Part shown: piece by piece, positions 9,575 to 18,345 of the stretch
How the letters are laid out: each line of letters begins with the position of its first letter
Position numbering within the stretch: the stretch's first letter is position 1
Assembly (NCBI RefSeq): GCF_000312665.1
Contig: NZ_HF536772.1
Span: 3,207,066 to 3,271,065, forward strand
Origin: Rhizobium mesoamericanum STM3625
GTDB lineage: Bacteria > Pseudomonadota > Alphaproteobacteria > Rhizobiales > Rhizobiaceae
DNA: 64,000 bases
Direction: 5' to 3'
The notes under the pieces: generated by a model
The model's input: the letters and a program-made list of their open reading frames with translations, nothing else
Told to the model about the DNA's origin: nothing
Database searches by the model: none
Made by a program: the position numbers and the translations under genes

Positions 9575-10486
9575 TCACGTCTCATGCAGGACATGAGCGG
9601 CTTTGACCGCCGCGGAGGCGCGGTTTTCGACACCGAGCTTCACATAGATCTGTTCGAGATGCTTGTTGACGGTGCGTGCGGACAGACCGAGAATCTCGCC
9701 GATGTCGCGGTTGGCCTTGCCCTTGGCAATCCATAACAGCACTTCGGACTCTCTCTGTGTCAGCGAGAAATGCCGGCGCAGCACCTCGTCGTCGGCGCGT
9801 GCGTTATTTGCCGTCAGGCGAAACAGATATTCGTCAGCACCGATCGCGCCCAGAAAGGCAAGTTGAAGCACGTCCTTGCCGGCATGCGAAACCGAGATAT
9901 GGCCGTCGCGCGCTGAGCCCGGGCGGGTCTTCATCCATTCGGCAATCTTACTAACCACCATGTTCATAGCGTCGTCTCGGTTCATTGCAGCGTTGACGAG
10001 ACGCGTTGCCTGTGGCGTCGACCAGTGAATGTCACCGTCACCCTTGACCGCAAGCAAATGACGACCGGCGGCGTCCAGCGCAACGCGCGCGCTTTGTGTG
10101 GAGCGTGCGTTGCGCAGGTGGACTCCGATCCGCGCTCGCAGTTCATCGATATTGATCGGCTTCGTCAGGTAGTCGACCCCGCCGGATTCAAGAGCGCGAA
10201 CGACGTGTTCGGTCTCGGTCAGACCGGTCATGAAGATGACCGGTATCTGGCTGATCGCCGGATTGGATTTGAGTTTCCTGCAGGTCTCGAAGCCATCCAT
10301 AGATGGCATGACCGCATCCAGCAGAATGATGTCGGGGGTAATCCGTTCCACAATGTTCAGCGCGGCGGAGCCCGATGTTGCTATCAGGACGGACAAGCCG
10401 GACTGCTCCAGAGCATCAGTCAGGAACCCCAGCGCCTCAGGCGAGTCATCCACCAACAGAACGATATCGCGCGGGAGCTCAGCCAA
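9575..10486 (-). CDS. Response regulator, receiver plus LuxR-type HTH
   Basis: This 303-residue two-component output protein begins with a receiver domain (VLLVDDSPEALGFL; phosphoacceptor Asp in DIILLDAVMPSMDGFE; Lys in YLTKPINIDEL). It ends with a GerE-type helix-turn-helix (LTQRESEVLLWIAKGKANRD, then SARTVNKHLEQIYVKLGVENR). A roughly 90-residue middle segment of unknown fold separates them. Its TTG start overlaps the end of the sensor gene by 8 bp, with GAAGG about 9 nt upstream, so the two are translated together and it is almost certainly the sensor's cognate partner. Targets are unknown; the divergent urt operon is the obvious candidate. Confidence 0.85.
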   Translation of the reverse strand: MAELPRDIVLLVDDSPEALGFLTDALEQSGLSVLIATSGSAALNIVERITPDIILLDAVMPSMDGFETCRKLKSNPAISQIPVIFMTGLTETEHVVRALESGGVDYLTKPINIDELRARIGVHLRNARSTQSARVALDAAGRHLLAVKGDGDIHWSTPQATRLVNAAMNRDDAMNMVVSKIAEWMKTRPGSARDGHISVSHAGKDVLQLAFLGAIGADEYLFRLTANNARADDEVLRRHFSLTQRESEVLLWIAKGKANRDIGEILGLSARTVNKHLEQIYVKLGVENRASAAVKAAHVLHET

Positions 10487-13400
10487 GGGTCTCTACCTTC
10501 TCATCGAAGCGGTTCAGAAAATTCATGAGGCCGTTCAAATCGAATGAGGCCGCATAGGAACGAAGTTCTTCTGTAAATGGCTGATTTGCTTCCACCTTGG
10601 CAAGGTCGGTGAGCTTTGCCTCGATGCCCCTGATGTAGCCGATCTCGGCAAGCCGTAACAATTCCTGGATGTGAGCGGGGCCGGGGCTGACCATCGGTCG
10701 ATCGTGTTTGGCGGGGGCAGGCTGGATCGCCTCCGCATAGATCCACTTCAAGCCCAGGTGCAGCGCAAGTTTGTCACGCAGCTGCTTGATGTCGACAGGC
10801 TTGCCGATGGAATCGCTGTGGCTGTCGTCGCTATCGCGGTGAGCGGCGGCGTCGCCGATATTGGCGGACAGCATAACGATCGGAGCGGTCTGGCCACTTG
10901 CGCGCAGCCGCGAGACGAGTTGCCACCCATTCATGCCTGGCATAGAGATATCGACAAGAAACAGATCAGCCTGGATTCCTTCGATCAACGTCAGGCAGTC
11001 TGCCCCGCTTGCCGCGGTCAGGACGACGAAGTCAAGTGGAGCAAGCACCTCGCGCATCATTTCGCGATGATCCTCATTGTCGTCCACGACGACGATCGTG
11101 CGCCGTGGACCGTCGTAACTGACGATCTTTTTTTCCTGCGGCGGGACCGTCATTTCGCGAAGTACGGCAGAAAGCATGAGGCGAACGCGGAAGACTGTTC
11201 CGCGATTTTTCTCGCTGCTTACCGAGATTTCGCCTCCGAGGGTGTTCGTCAGCAGCTGCGTGATTGTCAGGCCAAGGCCAAGCCCCGGCATTGGGCGGAT
11301 ACTGTCGGCCTCGCCACGTTGGAAAGGCTCATAGATGCGGCTCAAGTCCTTCTCGGCAATGCCGCGCCCGGTGTCGGTGACGGTGAAGGTTGCGACCTGG
11401 CTGCGGTAGCCGACGTCGAAGGTGATGCTGCCTTCGTCGGTGAACTTGATGGCATTGGAGAGCAGGTTGACGAGGATCTGGCGCAGCCGCTTCTCATCGG
11501 TGCGTACGAACTGGGGCAGGGCGGGTGAACGGTCGTGATGGAAGGTCAATCCCTTAGCCTGGGCCTGCGGGCGGAACATGTCGACGATCTGATCCAGGAA
11601 GTCCTGAATGTTGATCTCGTTGGAGTAGACCTGGAGGCGCCCGGCTTCGATCTTGGAGATATCGAGGAGGCCATCGATGAGGCCGGAGAGATGCTCGGCG
11701 CTGCGTCGGATGACCTTGATCGACGACTGCCGCGGAGCGGGAATGGTTTCGTCGCGCTCGAGAATCTGCGCGTAGCCGAGCACGGCATTCAGTGGTGTGC
11801 GCAATTCGTGACTGAGGCCGACGACATAGCGGCTCTTGGCGCGGTTGGCGGCTTCGGCGGTTTCCTTGGCAGTTTGGAGTGCCGCGTCGGTCTTCTTGTG
11901 CGCGGCGATCTCCTTCAGCAGCAAGGTATTTTGACGCGACGACTCCTCCTCGGCAACGACCCGGCTGTCATGCGCGAGCACGTAAAACCAGCAAACGACG
12001 CCGCCGATGACGGCGAAGACGAAGAAGACGATGAGGATGGTGCGGTTCACCACCTCGGCAGTTTCCGGCGAGGCTGCGGAGACCTGATGTGCGATCATGG
12101 CAAGGATCGTGCCGACTGCCGAAAGGGCCAGCACAACCGCGATGCCGTAGCGACCGAGGCGGGTGGTCAGCTTCTCGACGACCGTTTCCGGTAGGACAGC
12201 CTTGGCGACCGCACCGACCTGCGCGTTGAAGTGTGCCTTCGGCTTGCACATGTCGTGACAGCGGCTGTCAAGCGAACAGCAGAGCGAGCAGATCGGCGCC
12301 GCATAGGCCGGGCACCAGGCCATGTCCTCCGGTTCGAAGGGATGCTCGCAGATAGAGCAGGTAATGTTTGTCAGGTTCTTCCAGCTGTGGCGCGGCTTGC
12401 GCGCGAGGTAGAATTTGCCCTTCGTGCCCCAGGCGATGAGCGGCGACGCGATCAGTGCGACGACGAGGGTGATGTAGGGCGCAAGCGAGGCGGCGATGGA
12501 ACCGAAAACGCCAAAGTGCGCGATGAGCGCAATGCCGGCAGACAGCATCATGGCGCCGAGGCCGACCGGGTTAATGTCGTAGAGGTGGGCGCGCTTGAAT
12601 TCGATGCCCGGAGGGGCAAGCCCAAGCGGCTTGTTGATGAAAAGATCCGCCGAGATCGTGCAGAGCCAGGCCATGGCGATGATTGAGAAGATGCCGAGCG
12701 TTTCTTCCAGCAGCTTGTAGATGCCGAGCTCCATCAGCAGAAGCGCGATCGCCACATTGAAGACCAGCCAGATGACGCGGCCGGGATGGCTGTGGGTGAG
12801 TCGGGAGAAGAAATTAGACCAGGCGAGCGAGCCGGCATAGGCATTCATCACGTTAATCTTCAACTGCGAGACCACCACGAAGGCAGCCATCAGCAGCAGC
12901 GCGGCATTGTGCCAGGGGATCATATAGCCGAAGGCCGTCAGATACATCTGGGCCGGATCGGCTGCACGATCGACCGGCACGCCCGAGGCGAAGGTGAGCA
13001 CGACGAGAAAGGAGCCGGCGAGCAACTTCGGCGCGCCGATGATCACCCAGCCGGGGCCGGCGAGGAAGACGGCGAGGCGGTGGCGCCAGTTGCGTTGCTT
13101 GTCCGGCGGCAGAAAGCGCAGGAAGTCGGCCTGTTCACCGATCTGCGACACTAGGGCCAGGATGACCGCAGAGGCGGCGCCGAACTCGACGAGATCGAAC
13201 GGTGCCACGGTGCCAGGCGGCCCGGAAGCGTGGCGGATTCCGGCAAAGGCCCGCCAGAGATCGAACTTCTCAAAATCCATTGCGGCAATGAAAATGAAGG
13301 GCAGGACGTTGAGGACGATCCAGAAAGGCTGGGTCAGCAACTGGAACCGGCTGATCAGCCGGACGCCATGCGTGACCAGCGGAATAACCATAACGGCGCT

Positions 13401-13865
13401 GATGATGTAGCCGATCCATAGCGGGATGCCGAGCGTCAGCTCCAGGGCGCCGGACATTATCGAAGCTTCGATCGCAAACAGCATGAAGGTGAAGCTGGCA
13501 TAGATCAGGGACGTGACCGTCGAACCGATATAGCCGAAGCTCGCGCCGCGCGTCAGCAGATCGATATCGACCCCGTGGCGGATCGCATAGCGGCTGATCG
13601 GCAGCCCGATGGCCAGCATGGCGATGCTGGCGACAACAATGGCGAAAAAGGCGTTGGTTGTGCCGTAGGAGAGAGTGATCGCGCCGCCAATCGCTTCGAG
13701 CGCAAGGAAGGAAATGGCGCCGATCGCCGTCTGCGAGATGCGTTGCGACGAGAACTGCCGCGCGCCCTTTGCGGTAAAGCGCAACGCGTAGTCTTCCAGC
13801 GTCTGGTTTGCGACCCAGCGATTGTATTCGCGCCTTACCGGAATGATGCGTTGCCGCGCTGCCAT
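10479..13865 (-). CDS. Hybrid sensor histidine kinase fused to an NCS1-type nucleobase permease
   Basis: This unusually large sensor (1128 residues) reads in order as follows. Residues about 15-490 are a nucleobase:cation symporter-1-like permease with about 12 membrane spans. Residues 503-540 hold eight cysteines (CxxC, C, CxxCC, C, C). Two further membrane spans lie near 560-640. A HisKA domain follows with the phosphoacceptor His at about 686 (LSHELRTPLNAVLGYAQ), then an HATPase domain (NLLSNAIKFTDEG), a receiver with Asp about 972 (LFLVDISMPGMNG), and a roughly 110-residue tail. I infer sensing of a nucleobase, hydantoin-like compound or urea through the transporter fold. The ATG at 13865 is preferred; one at 13898 is possible. 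The gene is divergent from urtA. Confidence 0.88.
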   Translation of the reverse strand: MAARQRIIPVRREYNRWVANQTLEDYALRFTAKGARQFSSQRISQTAIGAISFLALEAIGGAITLSYGTTNAFFAIVVASIAMLAIGLPISRYAIRHGVDIDLLTRGASFGYIGSTVTSLIYASFTFMLFAIEASIMSGALELTLGIPLWIGYIISAVMVIPLVTHGVRLISRFQLLTQPFWIVLNVLPFIFIAAMDFEKFDLWRAFAGIRHASGPPGTVAPFDLVEFGAASAVILALVSQIGEQADFLRFLPPDKQRNWRHRLAVFLAGPGWVIIGAPKLLAGSFLVVLTFASGVPVDRAADPAQMYLTAFGYMIPWHNAALLLMAAFVVVSQLKINVMNAYAGSLAWSNFFSRLTHSHPGRVIWLVFNVAIALLLMELGIYKLLEETLGIFSIIAMAWLCTISADLFINKPLGLAPPGIEFKRAHLYDINPVGLGAMMLSAGIALIAHFGVFGSIAASLAPYITLVVALIASPLIAWGTKGKFYLARKPRHSWKNLTNITCSICEHPFEPEDMAWCPAYAAPICSLCCSLDSRCHDMCKPKAHFNAQVGAVAKAVLPETVVEKLTTRLGRYGIAVVLALSAVGTILAMIAHQVSAASPETAEVVNRTILIVFFVFAVIGGVVCWFYVLAHDSRVVAEEESSRQNTLLLKEIAAHKKTDAALQTAKETAEAANRAKSRYVVGLSHELRTPLNAVLGYAQILERDETIPAPRQSSIKVIRRSAEHLSGLIDGLLDISKIEAGRLQVYSNEINIQDFLDQIVDMFRPQAQAKGLTFHHDRSPALPQFVRTDEKRLRQILVNLLSNAIKFTDEGSITFDVGYRSQVATFTVTDTGRGIAEKDLSRIYEPFQRGEADSIRPMPGLGLGLTITQLLTNTLGGEISVSSEKNRGTVFRVRLMLSAVLREMTVPPQEKKIVSYDGPRRTIVVVDDNEDHREMMREVLAPLDFVVLTAASGADCLTLIEGIQADLFLVDISMPGMNGWQLVSRLRASGQTAPIVMLSANIGDAAAHRDSDDSHSDSIGKPVDIKQLRDKLALHLGLKWIYAEAIQPAPAKHDRPMVSPGPAHIQELLRLAEIGYIRGIEAKLTDLAKVEANQPFTEELRSYAASFDLNGLMNFLNRFDEKVETLG

Positions 13866-14081
13866 GCCTTGGTGCCAGCCCTTTGTTCCCCTTGTCATGC
13901 GTTCGTAACACGGAACGTCACGAGGCTTAAGAGTGCGGTGCAGCGCAAAGCTGCACATTTCGCCCCGTCCACTACGTCATATTGCGTATACGCTTTCGCG
14001 GTGCAGCACCGGATAGTCCCTTAAGCAACAGTTAACTGCCGGTTTCGGCCTGTTGTCGAACAAGAAGAGGGGATCAACCAG
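13866..14081. promoter_or_regulatory. Divergent control region between the sensor kinase and urtA
   Basis: The 216-bp region must hold promoters in both directions. GGTGCAGC occurs twice, at 13937-13944 and 14000-14007, each time as part of a dyad: GTGCAG-N7-CTGCAC at 13938-13956 and GGTGCAGCACC at 14000-14010. These repeats are candidates for a regulator site, perhaps the adjacent response regulator. I see no sigma-54 or NtrC consensus here. Confidence 0.45.
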
Positions 14082-15374
14082 ATGAATCTCAAGTCCTATA
14101 TCACGGGCGCCGCACTCGGCGCCGTCATGTCGGCCACGGCCGCGTTCCATGGAGCCGTTGCGGCTGACGATACCATCAAGGTCGGCGTTCTGCATTCGCT
14201 GTCCGGCACGATGGCGATCTCCGAAACGACGCTGAAAGACGCCATGCTGATGCTCATCGACGAGCAGAACAAAAAGGGCGGCCTTCTCGGCAAGAAGCTC
14301 GAAGCCGTCGTCGTCGACCCGGCTTCGGACTGGCCGCTGTTTGCCGAAAAGGCACGCGAGCTGATCGAAAAGGACAAGGTCGCGGCGGTATTCGGTTGCT
14401 GGACGTCCTCGTCGCGCAAGTCGGTTCTGCCGGTCTTCGAAGAGCTCAACTCGATCCTTTTCTACCCGGTCCAGTATGAAGGCGAAGAGTCTTCGCGCAA
14501 CATCTTCTATACGGGTGCTGCTCCAAACCAGCAGGCGATCCCGGCCGTCGACTACCTTATGGAAAAGGAAGGCGTTAAGCGCTTCGTGCTCGAAGGTACC
14601 GACTACGTCTATCCGCGCACGACGAACAAGATCCTGGAAGCCTATCTCGAGTCCAAGGGCATCCCGAAGGAAGACATCATCATCAACTACACGCCGTTCG
14701 GATTCTCGGACTGGCAGACGGAAGTAAAGAAGATCAAGGAGTTCGGTTCCGCCGGCAAGAAGACGGCCGTGGTTTCGACCATCAACGGTGACGCGAACGT
14801 TCCCTTCTACAAGGAACTCGGCAACCAGGGCATCAAGGCAACCGACATTCCGGTTGTCGCTTTTTCCGTCGGTGAAGAAGAACTTGCCGGTCTCGACACC
14901 AAACCACTCGTCGGCCACCTCGCTGCCTGGAACTACTTCGAGTCGGTCGAAAGCCCAGCAAACAAGAAGTTCATCAAGCAGTGGCACGACTTCACCAAGA
15001 ACGACAAGCGCGTGACCAACGACCCGATGGAAGCCGCCTACATCGGCTTCAACGCCTGGGTTAAGGCTGTCCAGGCTGCCGGCACGACCGACACGGACAA
15101 GGTTCTCGACACGATCATCGGCACCACGGTTCCGAACCTGTCGGGTGGTTACGCCACTGTCATGCCGAACCACCACATCACCAAGCCGGTGCTGATCGGT
15201 GAAATCCAGGCGAACGGCCAGTTCGAAATCGTTCAGCAGACCCCGGCAGTCGTTGGCGACGAATGGTCCGACTACCTGCCTGACTCGAAAGATCTGATCT
15301 CCGATTGGCGCAAGCCAATGAACTGCGGCAACTTCAACGTTGCCTCGGGCAAATGCGGCGGCAAGGGCTCCTGA
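14082..15374 (+). CDS. urtA: Urea ABC transporter substrate-binding protein UrtA
   Basis: The 430-residue periplasmic urea receptor has an N-terminal export signal (LKSYITGAALGAVMSATAAF, then HGAVAADD). Diagnostic UrtA segments follow: KVGVLHSLSGTMAISETTLK, VFGCWTSSSRKSVLPVFEE, LFYPVQYEGEESSRNIFYTG and GYATVMPNHHITKPVLIGE. It is related to LivK-type receptors but longer, as in the FmdD/UrtA family. The ATG at 14082 follows AAGAGGGGATC. It heads urtABCDE; a strong hairpin after its stop probably raises its mRNA level relative to the membrane genes. Confidence 0.95.
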   Translation: MNLKSYITGAALGAVMSATAAFHGAVAADDTIKVGVLHSLSGTMAISETTLKDAMLMLIDEQNKKGGLLGKKLEAVVVDPASDWPLFAEKARELIEKDKVAAVFGCWTSSSRKSVLPVFEELNSILFYPVQYEGEESSRNIFYTGAAPNQQAIPAVDYLMEKEGVKRFVLEGTDYVYPRTTNKILEAYLESKGIPKEDIIINYTPFGFSDWQTEVKKIKEFGSAGKKTAVVSTINGDANVPFYKELGNQGIKATDIPVVAFSVGEEELAGLDTKPLVGHLAAWNYFESVESPANKKFIKQWHDFTKNDKRVTNDPMEAAYIGFNAWVKAVQAAGTTDTDKVLDTIIGTTVPNLSGGYATVMPNHHITKPVLIGEIQANGQFEIVQQTPAVVGDEWSDYLPDSKDLISDWRKPMNCGNFNVASGKCGGKGS

Positions 15375-15408
15375 GTGCATTCCACCCTGTCACTCTGATG
15401 CCCCAAGA

Positions 15409-15440
15409 CTTCCGCCCGGTCTCTCCTGTCCGGGCGGAAG
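15409..15440 (+). other. Intercistronic hairpin between urtA and urtB
   Basis: CTTCCGCCCGG (15409-15419) pairs perfectly with CCGGGCGGAAG (15430-15440) around a 10-nt loop. No U-run follows, so it is more likely an RNA-stabilising or processing element than a terminator. It sits in a 185-bp gap in which no gene is apparent. Confidence 0.7.
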
Positions 15441-15559
15441 GTCCATCTCCCAAAAGTGCAGTCTTCCCAGTCGTGCCTAGCGATCTTACCGATCGCACCT
15501 GGAGAAGGCAGAGTTCCCCGATAGTGCCGAAAGGCCAATGCACCGAGGCAAGAAAGCCG

Positions 15560-17179
15560 ATGTATCGCGCTCTCAAAATCCTGCTCCTTACGCTGTGCCT
15601 GGCAATGCCGGCCTTCGCAACCGTCTTGAAAGCGCAGGAAGATATCCATCCCCTGATCGATGCACTTGGTGTCGGCGATTTCCCTGAGCGCGAAACCGCG
15701 ATCAAGGCACTGGTCGCCTCCAACGACCCGCGTGTCGGCGAGATCCTGCAGCTTCTGAGCGACGGTCAACTTTACGTGAATTCGGAGACGGGCGGCCCGG
15801 TGCTGGTGTTGGGCGGTACGGAGGATGAGCCGACCTACGCCGATCCGATTTCCGGCGAGATCGTCTCCGACGTCGATCCGGATTACATGTCCAAGGTCAA
15901 GATCAACAATTCGCTGCGTACGGTGATTGCCACCGCCACGAGCCAGCTGACCCTATTGAGCCCGGATCGGGGCGCGCGGCTTGCGGCTGCTCAGGGACTG
16001 CTCAAGGACGCCGATCCGGCAAATCTTGATCTCCTCACCTCGGCGCTCGCCGAAGAAAAGGATGCAGAGGTCAAGAATACGATGGAAGCGGCGCGCGCCG
16101 TCATGGTGCTTAAGAGCGACGTCAGCGCCGAAGAGAAGAAGGCCGCCATCGACACGGTTGCGGCGCGCGGCGGGCGCGGTGCGCTGACCATCCTGAATTC
16201 CGCGCTGGCGACCGCTCCGGACGAACTCAAGGGCGTTATCCAGACGCATATCAACGAGATCAACCGCAGCCTGGCTCTCTGGGATGTCGGGCAGAATGTC
16301 TGGTACGGGTTGTCGCTCGCATCCGTGCTGCTGCTGGCAGCGATCGGCCTTGCCATCACCTTCGGCGTCATGGGCGTCATCAACATGGCGCATGGCGAAA
16401 TGGTGATGATCGGCGCCTACACGACATATGTCGTGCAGGAGTACATCAGCTCCGCCTTCCCGGAACTTGGAAACTACTCGTTGGCCTTCTCCGTGCCGGC
16501 GGCCTTCCTCTTTACCGGCTGTGTCGGCCTTGTCATCGAGCGCGTCGTCATCCGTTATCTTTATGGCCGCCCGCTTGAAACGCTGCTTGCCACCTGGGGC
16601 GTGTCGCTCATCCTGCAGCAGGCGGTTCGCACGATCTTCGGACCGACGAACCGCGAAGTCCGCAATCCGAGTTGGATGTCCGGTGCATTCGAGCTGGGCG
16701 GTCTCTCGATCACCTGGAACCGTCTCTGGATCATCTTCTTCTCGATGGCCGTGTTCTTTACGCTGCTCGTACTTCTGAAGCGCTCGGCCTTCGGCCTGCA
16801 GATGCGCGCCGTCACGCAGAACCGCCGCATGGCCTCGTCGATGGGTATCCGCACAGGCTTGGTCGACGCTTTCACCTTCGCGCTCGGCTCCGGCATTGCA
16901 GGTATCGCGGGCGTCGCGCTCTCGCAGATCGACAACGTCTCTCCCAACCTCGGCCAGAGTTACATCATCGACAGCTTCATGGTCGTGGTCTTCGGCGGTG
17001 TCGGCAATCTCTGGGGTACGCTGGTTGGTGCTCTGTCGCTCGGCGTCCTCAACAAGTTCCTCGAGCCCTTCGCCGGCGCCGTGCTCGGCAAGATCCTGGT
17101 GCTTGTCCTCATCATTCTATTCATCCAAAAGCGCCCGCGTGGGCTCTTCGCACTCAAAGGAAGGGCGGTGGAAGCATGA
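15560..17179 (+). CDS. urtB: Urea ABC transporter permease UrtB
   Basis: This protein of 539 residues is the first urea permease. A signal sequence (LKILLLTLCLAMPAFATVLK) leads into a roughly 220-residue periplasmic region containing HEAT-like helices (DADPANLDLLTSALAEEKDA). The LivH-like membrane core follows from about residue 245: VWYGLSLASVLLLAAIGLAI, GVINMAHGEMVMIGAY, ATWGVSLILQQAVRTIFGP and MVVVFGGVGNLWGTLVGA. The extended N-terminus is normal for UrtB. I chose the ATG at 15560 because it begins the signal peptide; the frame is open 255 bp further upstream through urtA sequence. The stop overlaps urtC by 4 bp (ATGA). Confidence 0.93.
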   Translation: MYRALKILLLTLCLAMPAFATVLKAQEDIHPLIDALGVGDFPERETAIKALVASNDPRVGEILQLLSDGQLYVNSETGGPVLVLGGTEDEPTYADPISGEIVSDVDPDYMSKVKINNSLRTVIATATSQLTLLSPDRGARLAAAQGLLKDADPANLDLLTSALAEEKDAEVKNTMEAARAVMVLKSDVSAEEKKAAIDTVAARGGRGALTILNSALATAPDELKGVIQTHINEINRSLALWDVGQNVWYGLSLASVLLLAAIGLAITFGVMGVINMAHGEMVMIGAYTTYVVQEYISSAFPELGNYSLAFSVPAAFLFTGCVGLVIERVVIRYLYGRPLETLLATWGVSLILQQAVRTIFGPTNREVRNPSWMSGAFELGGLSITWNRLWIIFFSMAVFFTLLVLLKRSAFGLQMRAVTQNRRMASSMGIRTGLVDAFTFALGSGIAGIAGVALSQIDNVSPNLGQSYIIDSFMVVVFGGVGNLWGTLVGALSLGVLNKFLEPFAGAVLGKILVLVLIILFIQKRPRGLFALKGRAVEA

Positions 17180-18339
17180 TTACGGCCTTCCTTCTCCGGT
17201 CTCTCGATCGCAAGATCATTGCTGCGATCGTCATCTTGCTTGCAGTTGCCGTCCTTGTGCCGGTGCTCAACCTGATGACCGCGCCGACCAATCCGCTGCA
17301 CATTCCCACTTACATCATGGCGCTGTTCGGCAAGTACCTCACCTATGCGCTGCTGGCACTGGCGCTGGATCTCGTCTGGGGCTTCTGCGGCATCCTCTCG
17401 CTGGGTCACGGCGCCTTCTTCGCGCTCGGCGGATATGCGATGGGCATGTATCTGATGCGTCAGATCGGCTCGCGTGGTGTCTATGGCGATCCCATCTTGC
17501 CCGACTTCATGGTCTTCCTGAACTGGAAGGAACTGCCCTGGTTCTGGTATGGCTTCGACAAGTTCTGGTTCGCGGCGCTGATGGTGCTGCTGGTACCGGG
17601 GCTGCTGGCCTTTGTCTTCGGCTGGTTCGCCTTCCGCTCGCGCGTCAACGGCGTCTACCTGTCGATCATCACGCAAGCCATGACCTATGCGCTGCTGCTC
17701 GCCTTCTTCCGAAACGACATGGGCTTCGGCGGCAACAACGGCATGACCGATTTCAAGGAAATTCTGGGTTCCAACGTGCAGGCGGACGCAACGCGCGCTG
17801 CACTTTTTGCCGCGACCGCCATCTTCCTGGCGCTGTCTCTCATCATAGCCTCCGCCATCGTTCGCTCGAAGTTCGGCAAGGTTCTTGTCGGCGTGCGCGA
17901 CGCGGAAAGCCGCACCCGCTTCCTTGGCTACCGCGTGGAACACTTCAAGCTCTTCACCTTCGTCGTTTCGGCGATGATGGCCGGCATTGCCGGTGCGCTG
18001 TACGTGCCGCAGGTCGGCATCATCAACCCCGGCGAATTTGCGCCGGCAAACTCGATCGAAGTCGTCATCTGGACGGCCGTTGGTGGTCGCTCGACGCTGA
18101 TCGGTCCGATCCTCGGCGCCATTCTCGTCAACGGCGGCAAGACGATCTTTACCGGTCTGTTCCCGGAGTTCTGGCTGTTCGCGCTCGGAGGTCTCTTCGT
18201 GCTCGTCACGCTATTTCTGCCGAAGGGCATTGTCGGCACGATCGGTCAATATCTAAGCCGCCGTAAGCCGAAGACCGAGGCCACGCCCCCCGCGCTTCAG
18301 GAAGAGGGCGTCGACGCAAAAATCCAGCCGGCAGAGTGA
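17176..18339 (+). CDS. urtC: Urea ABC transporter permease UrtC
   Basis: The 387-residue second urea permease is LivM-like. It shows LALDLVWGFCGILSLGHGAF, then GGYAMGMYLMRQIG, the UrtC-specific loop around LPDFMVFLNWKELPWFWYGF, and FFRNDMGFGGNNGMTDFKEI. Its C-terminal ATPase-contact region is VIWTAVGGRSTLIGPILGA. About ten hydrophobic segments are visible. Its ATG overlaps the urtB stop as ATGA, so translation is coupled. A reading frame extends 504 bp upstream, but that part is urtB in another frame. Confidence 0.94.
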   Translation: MITAFLLRSLDRKIIAAIVILLAVAVLVPVLNLMTAPTNPLHIPTYIMALFGKYLTYALLALALDLVWGFCGILSLGHGAFFALGGYAMGMYLMRQIGSRGVYGDPILPDFMVFLNWKELPWFWYGFDKFWFAALMVLLVPGLLAFVFGWFAFRSRVNGVYLSIITQAMTYALLLAFFRNDMGFGGNNGMTDFKEILGSNVQADATRAALFAATAIFLALSLIIASAIVRSKFGKVLVGVRDAESRTRFLGYRVEHFKLFTFVVSAMMAGIAGALYVPQVGIINPGEFAPANSIEVVIWTAVGGRSTLIGPILGAILVNGGKTIFTGLFPEFWLFALGGLFVLVTLFLPKGIVGTIGQYLSRRKPKTEATPPALQEEGVDAKIQPAE

Positions 18340-18345
18340 GCGATC

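Noticed and set aside
9541..9575. GGTTCGATCC resembling a tRNA T-arm
   Set aside because: No room or complementary arms for a tRNA between the two convergent genes.
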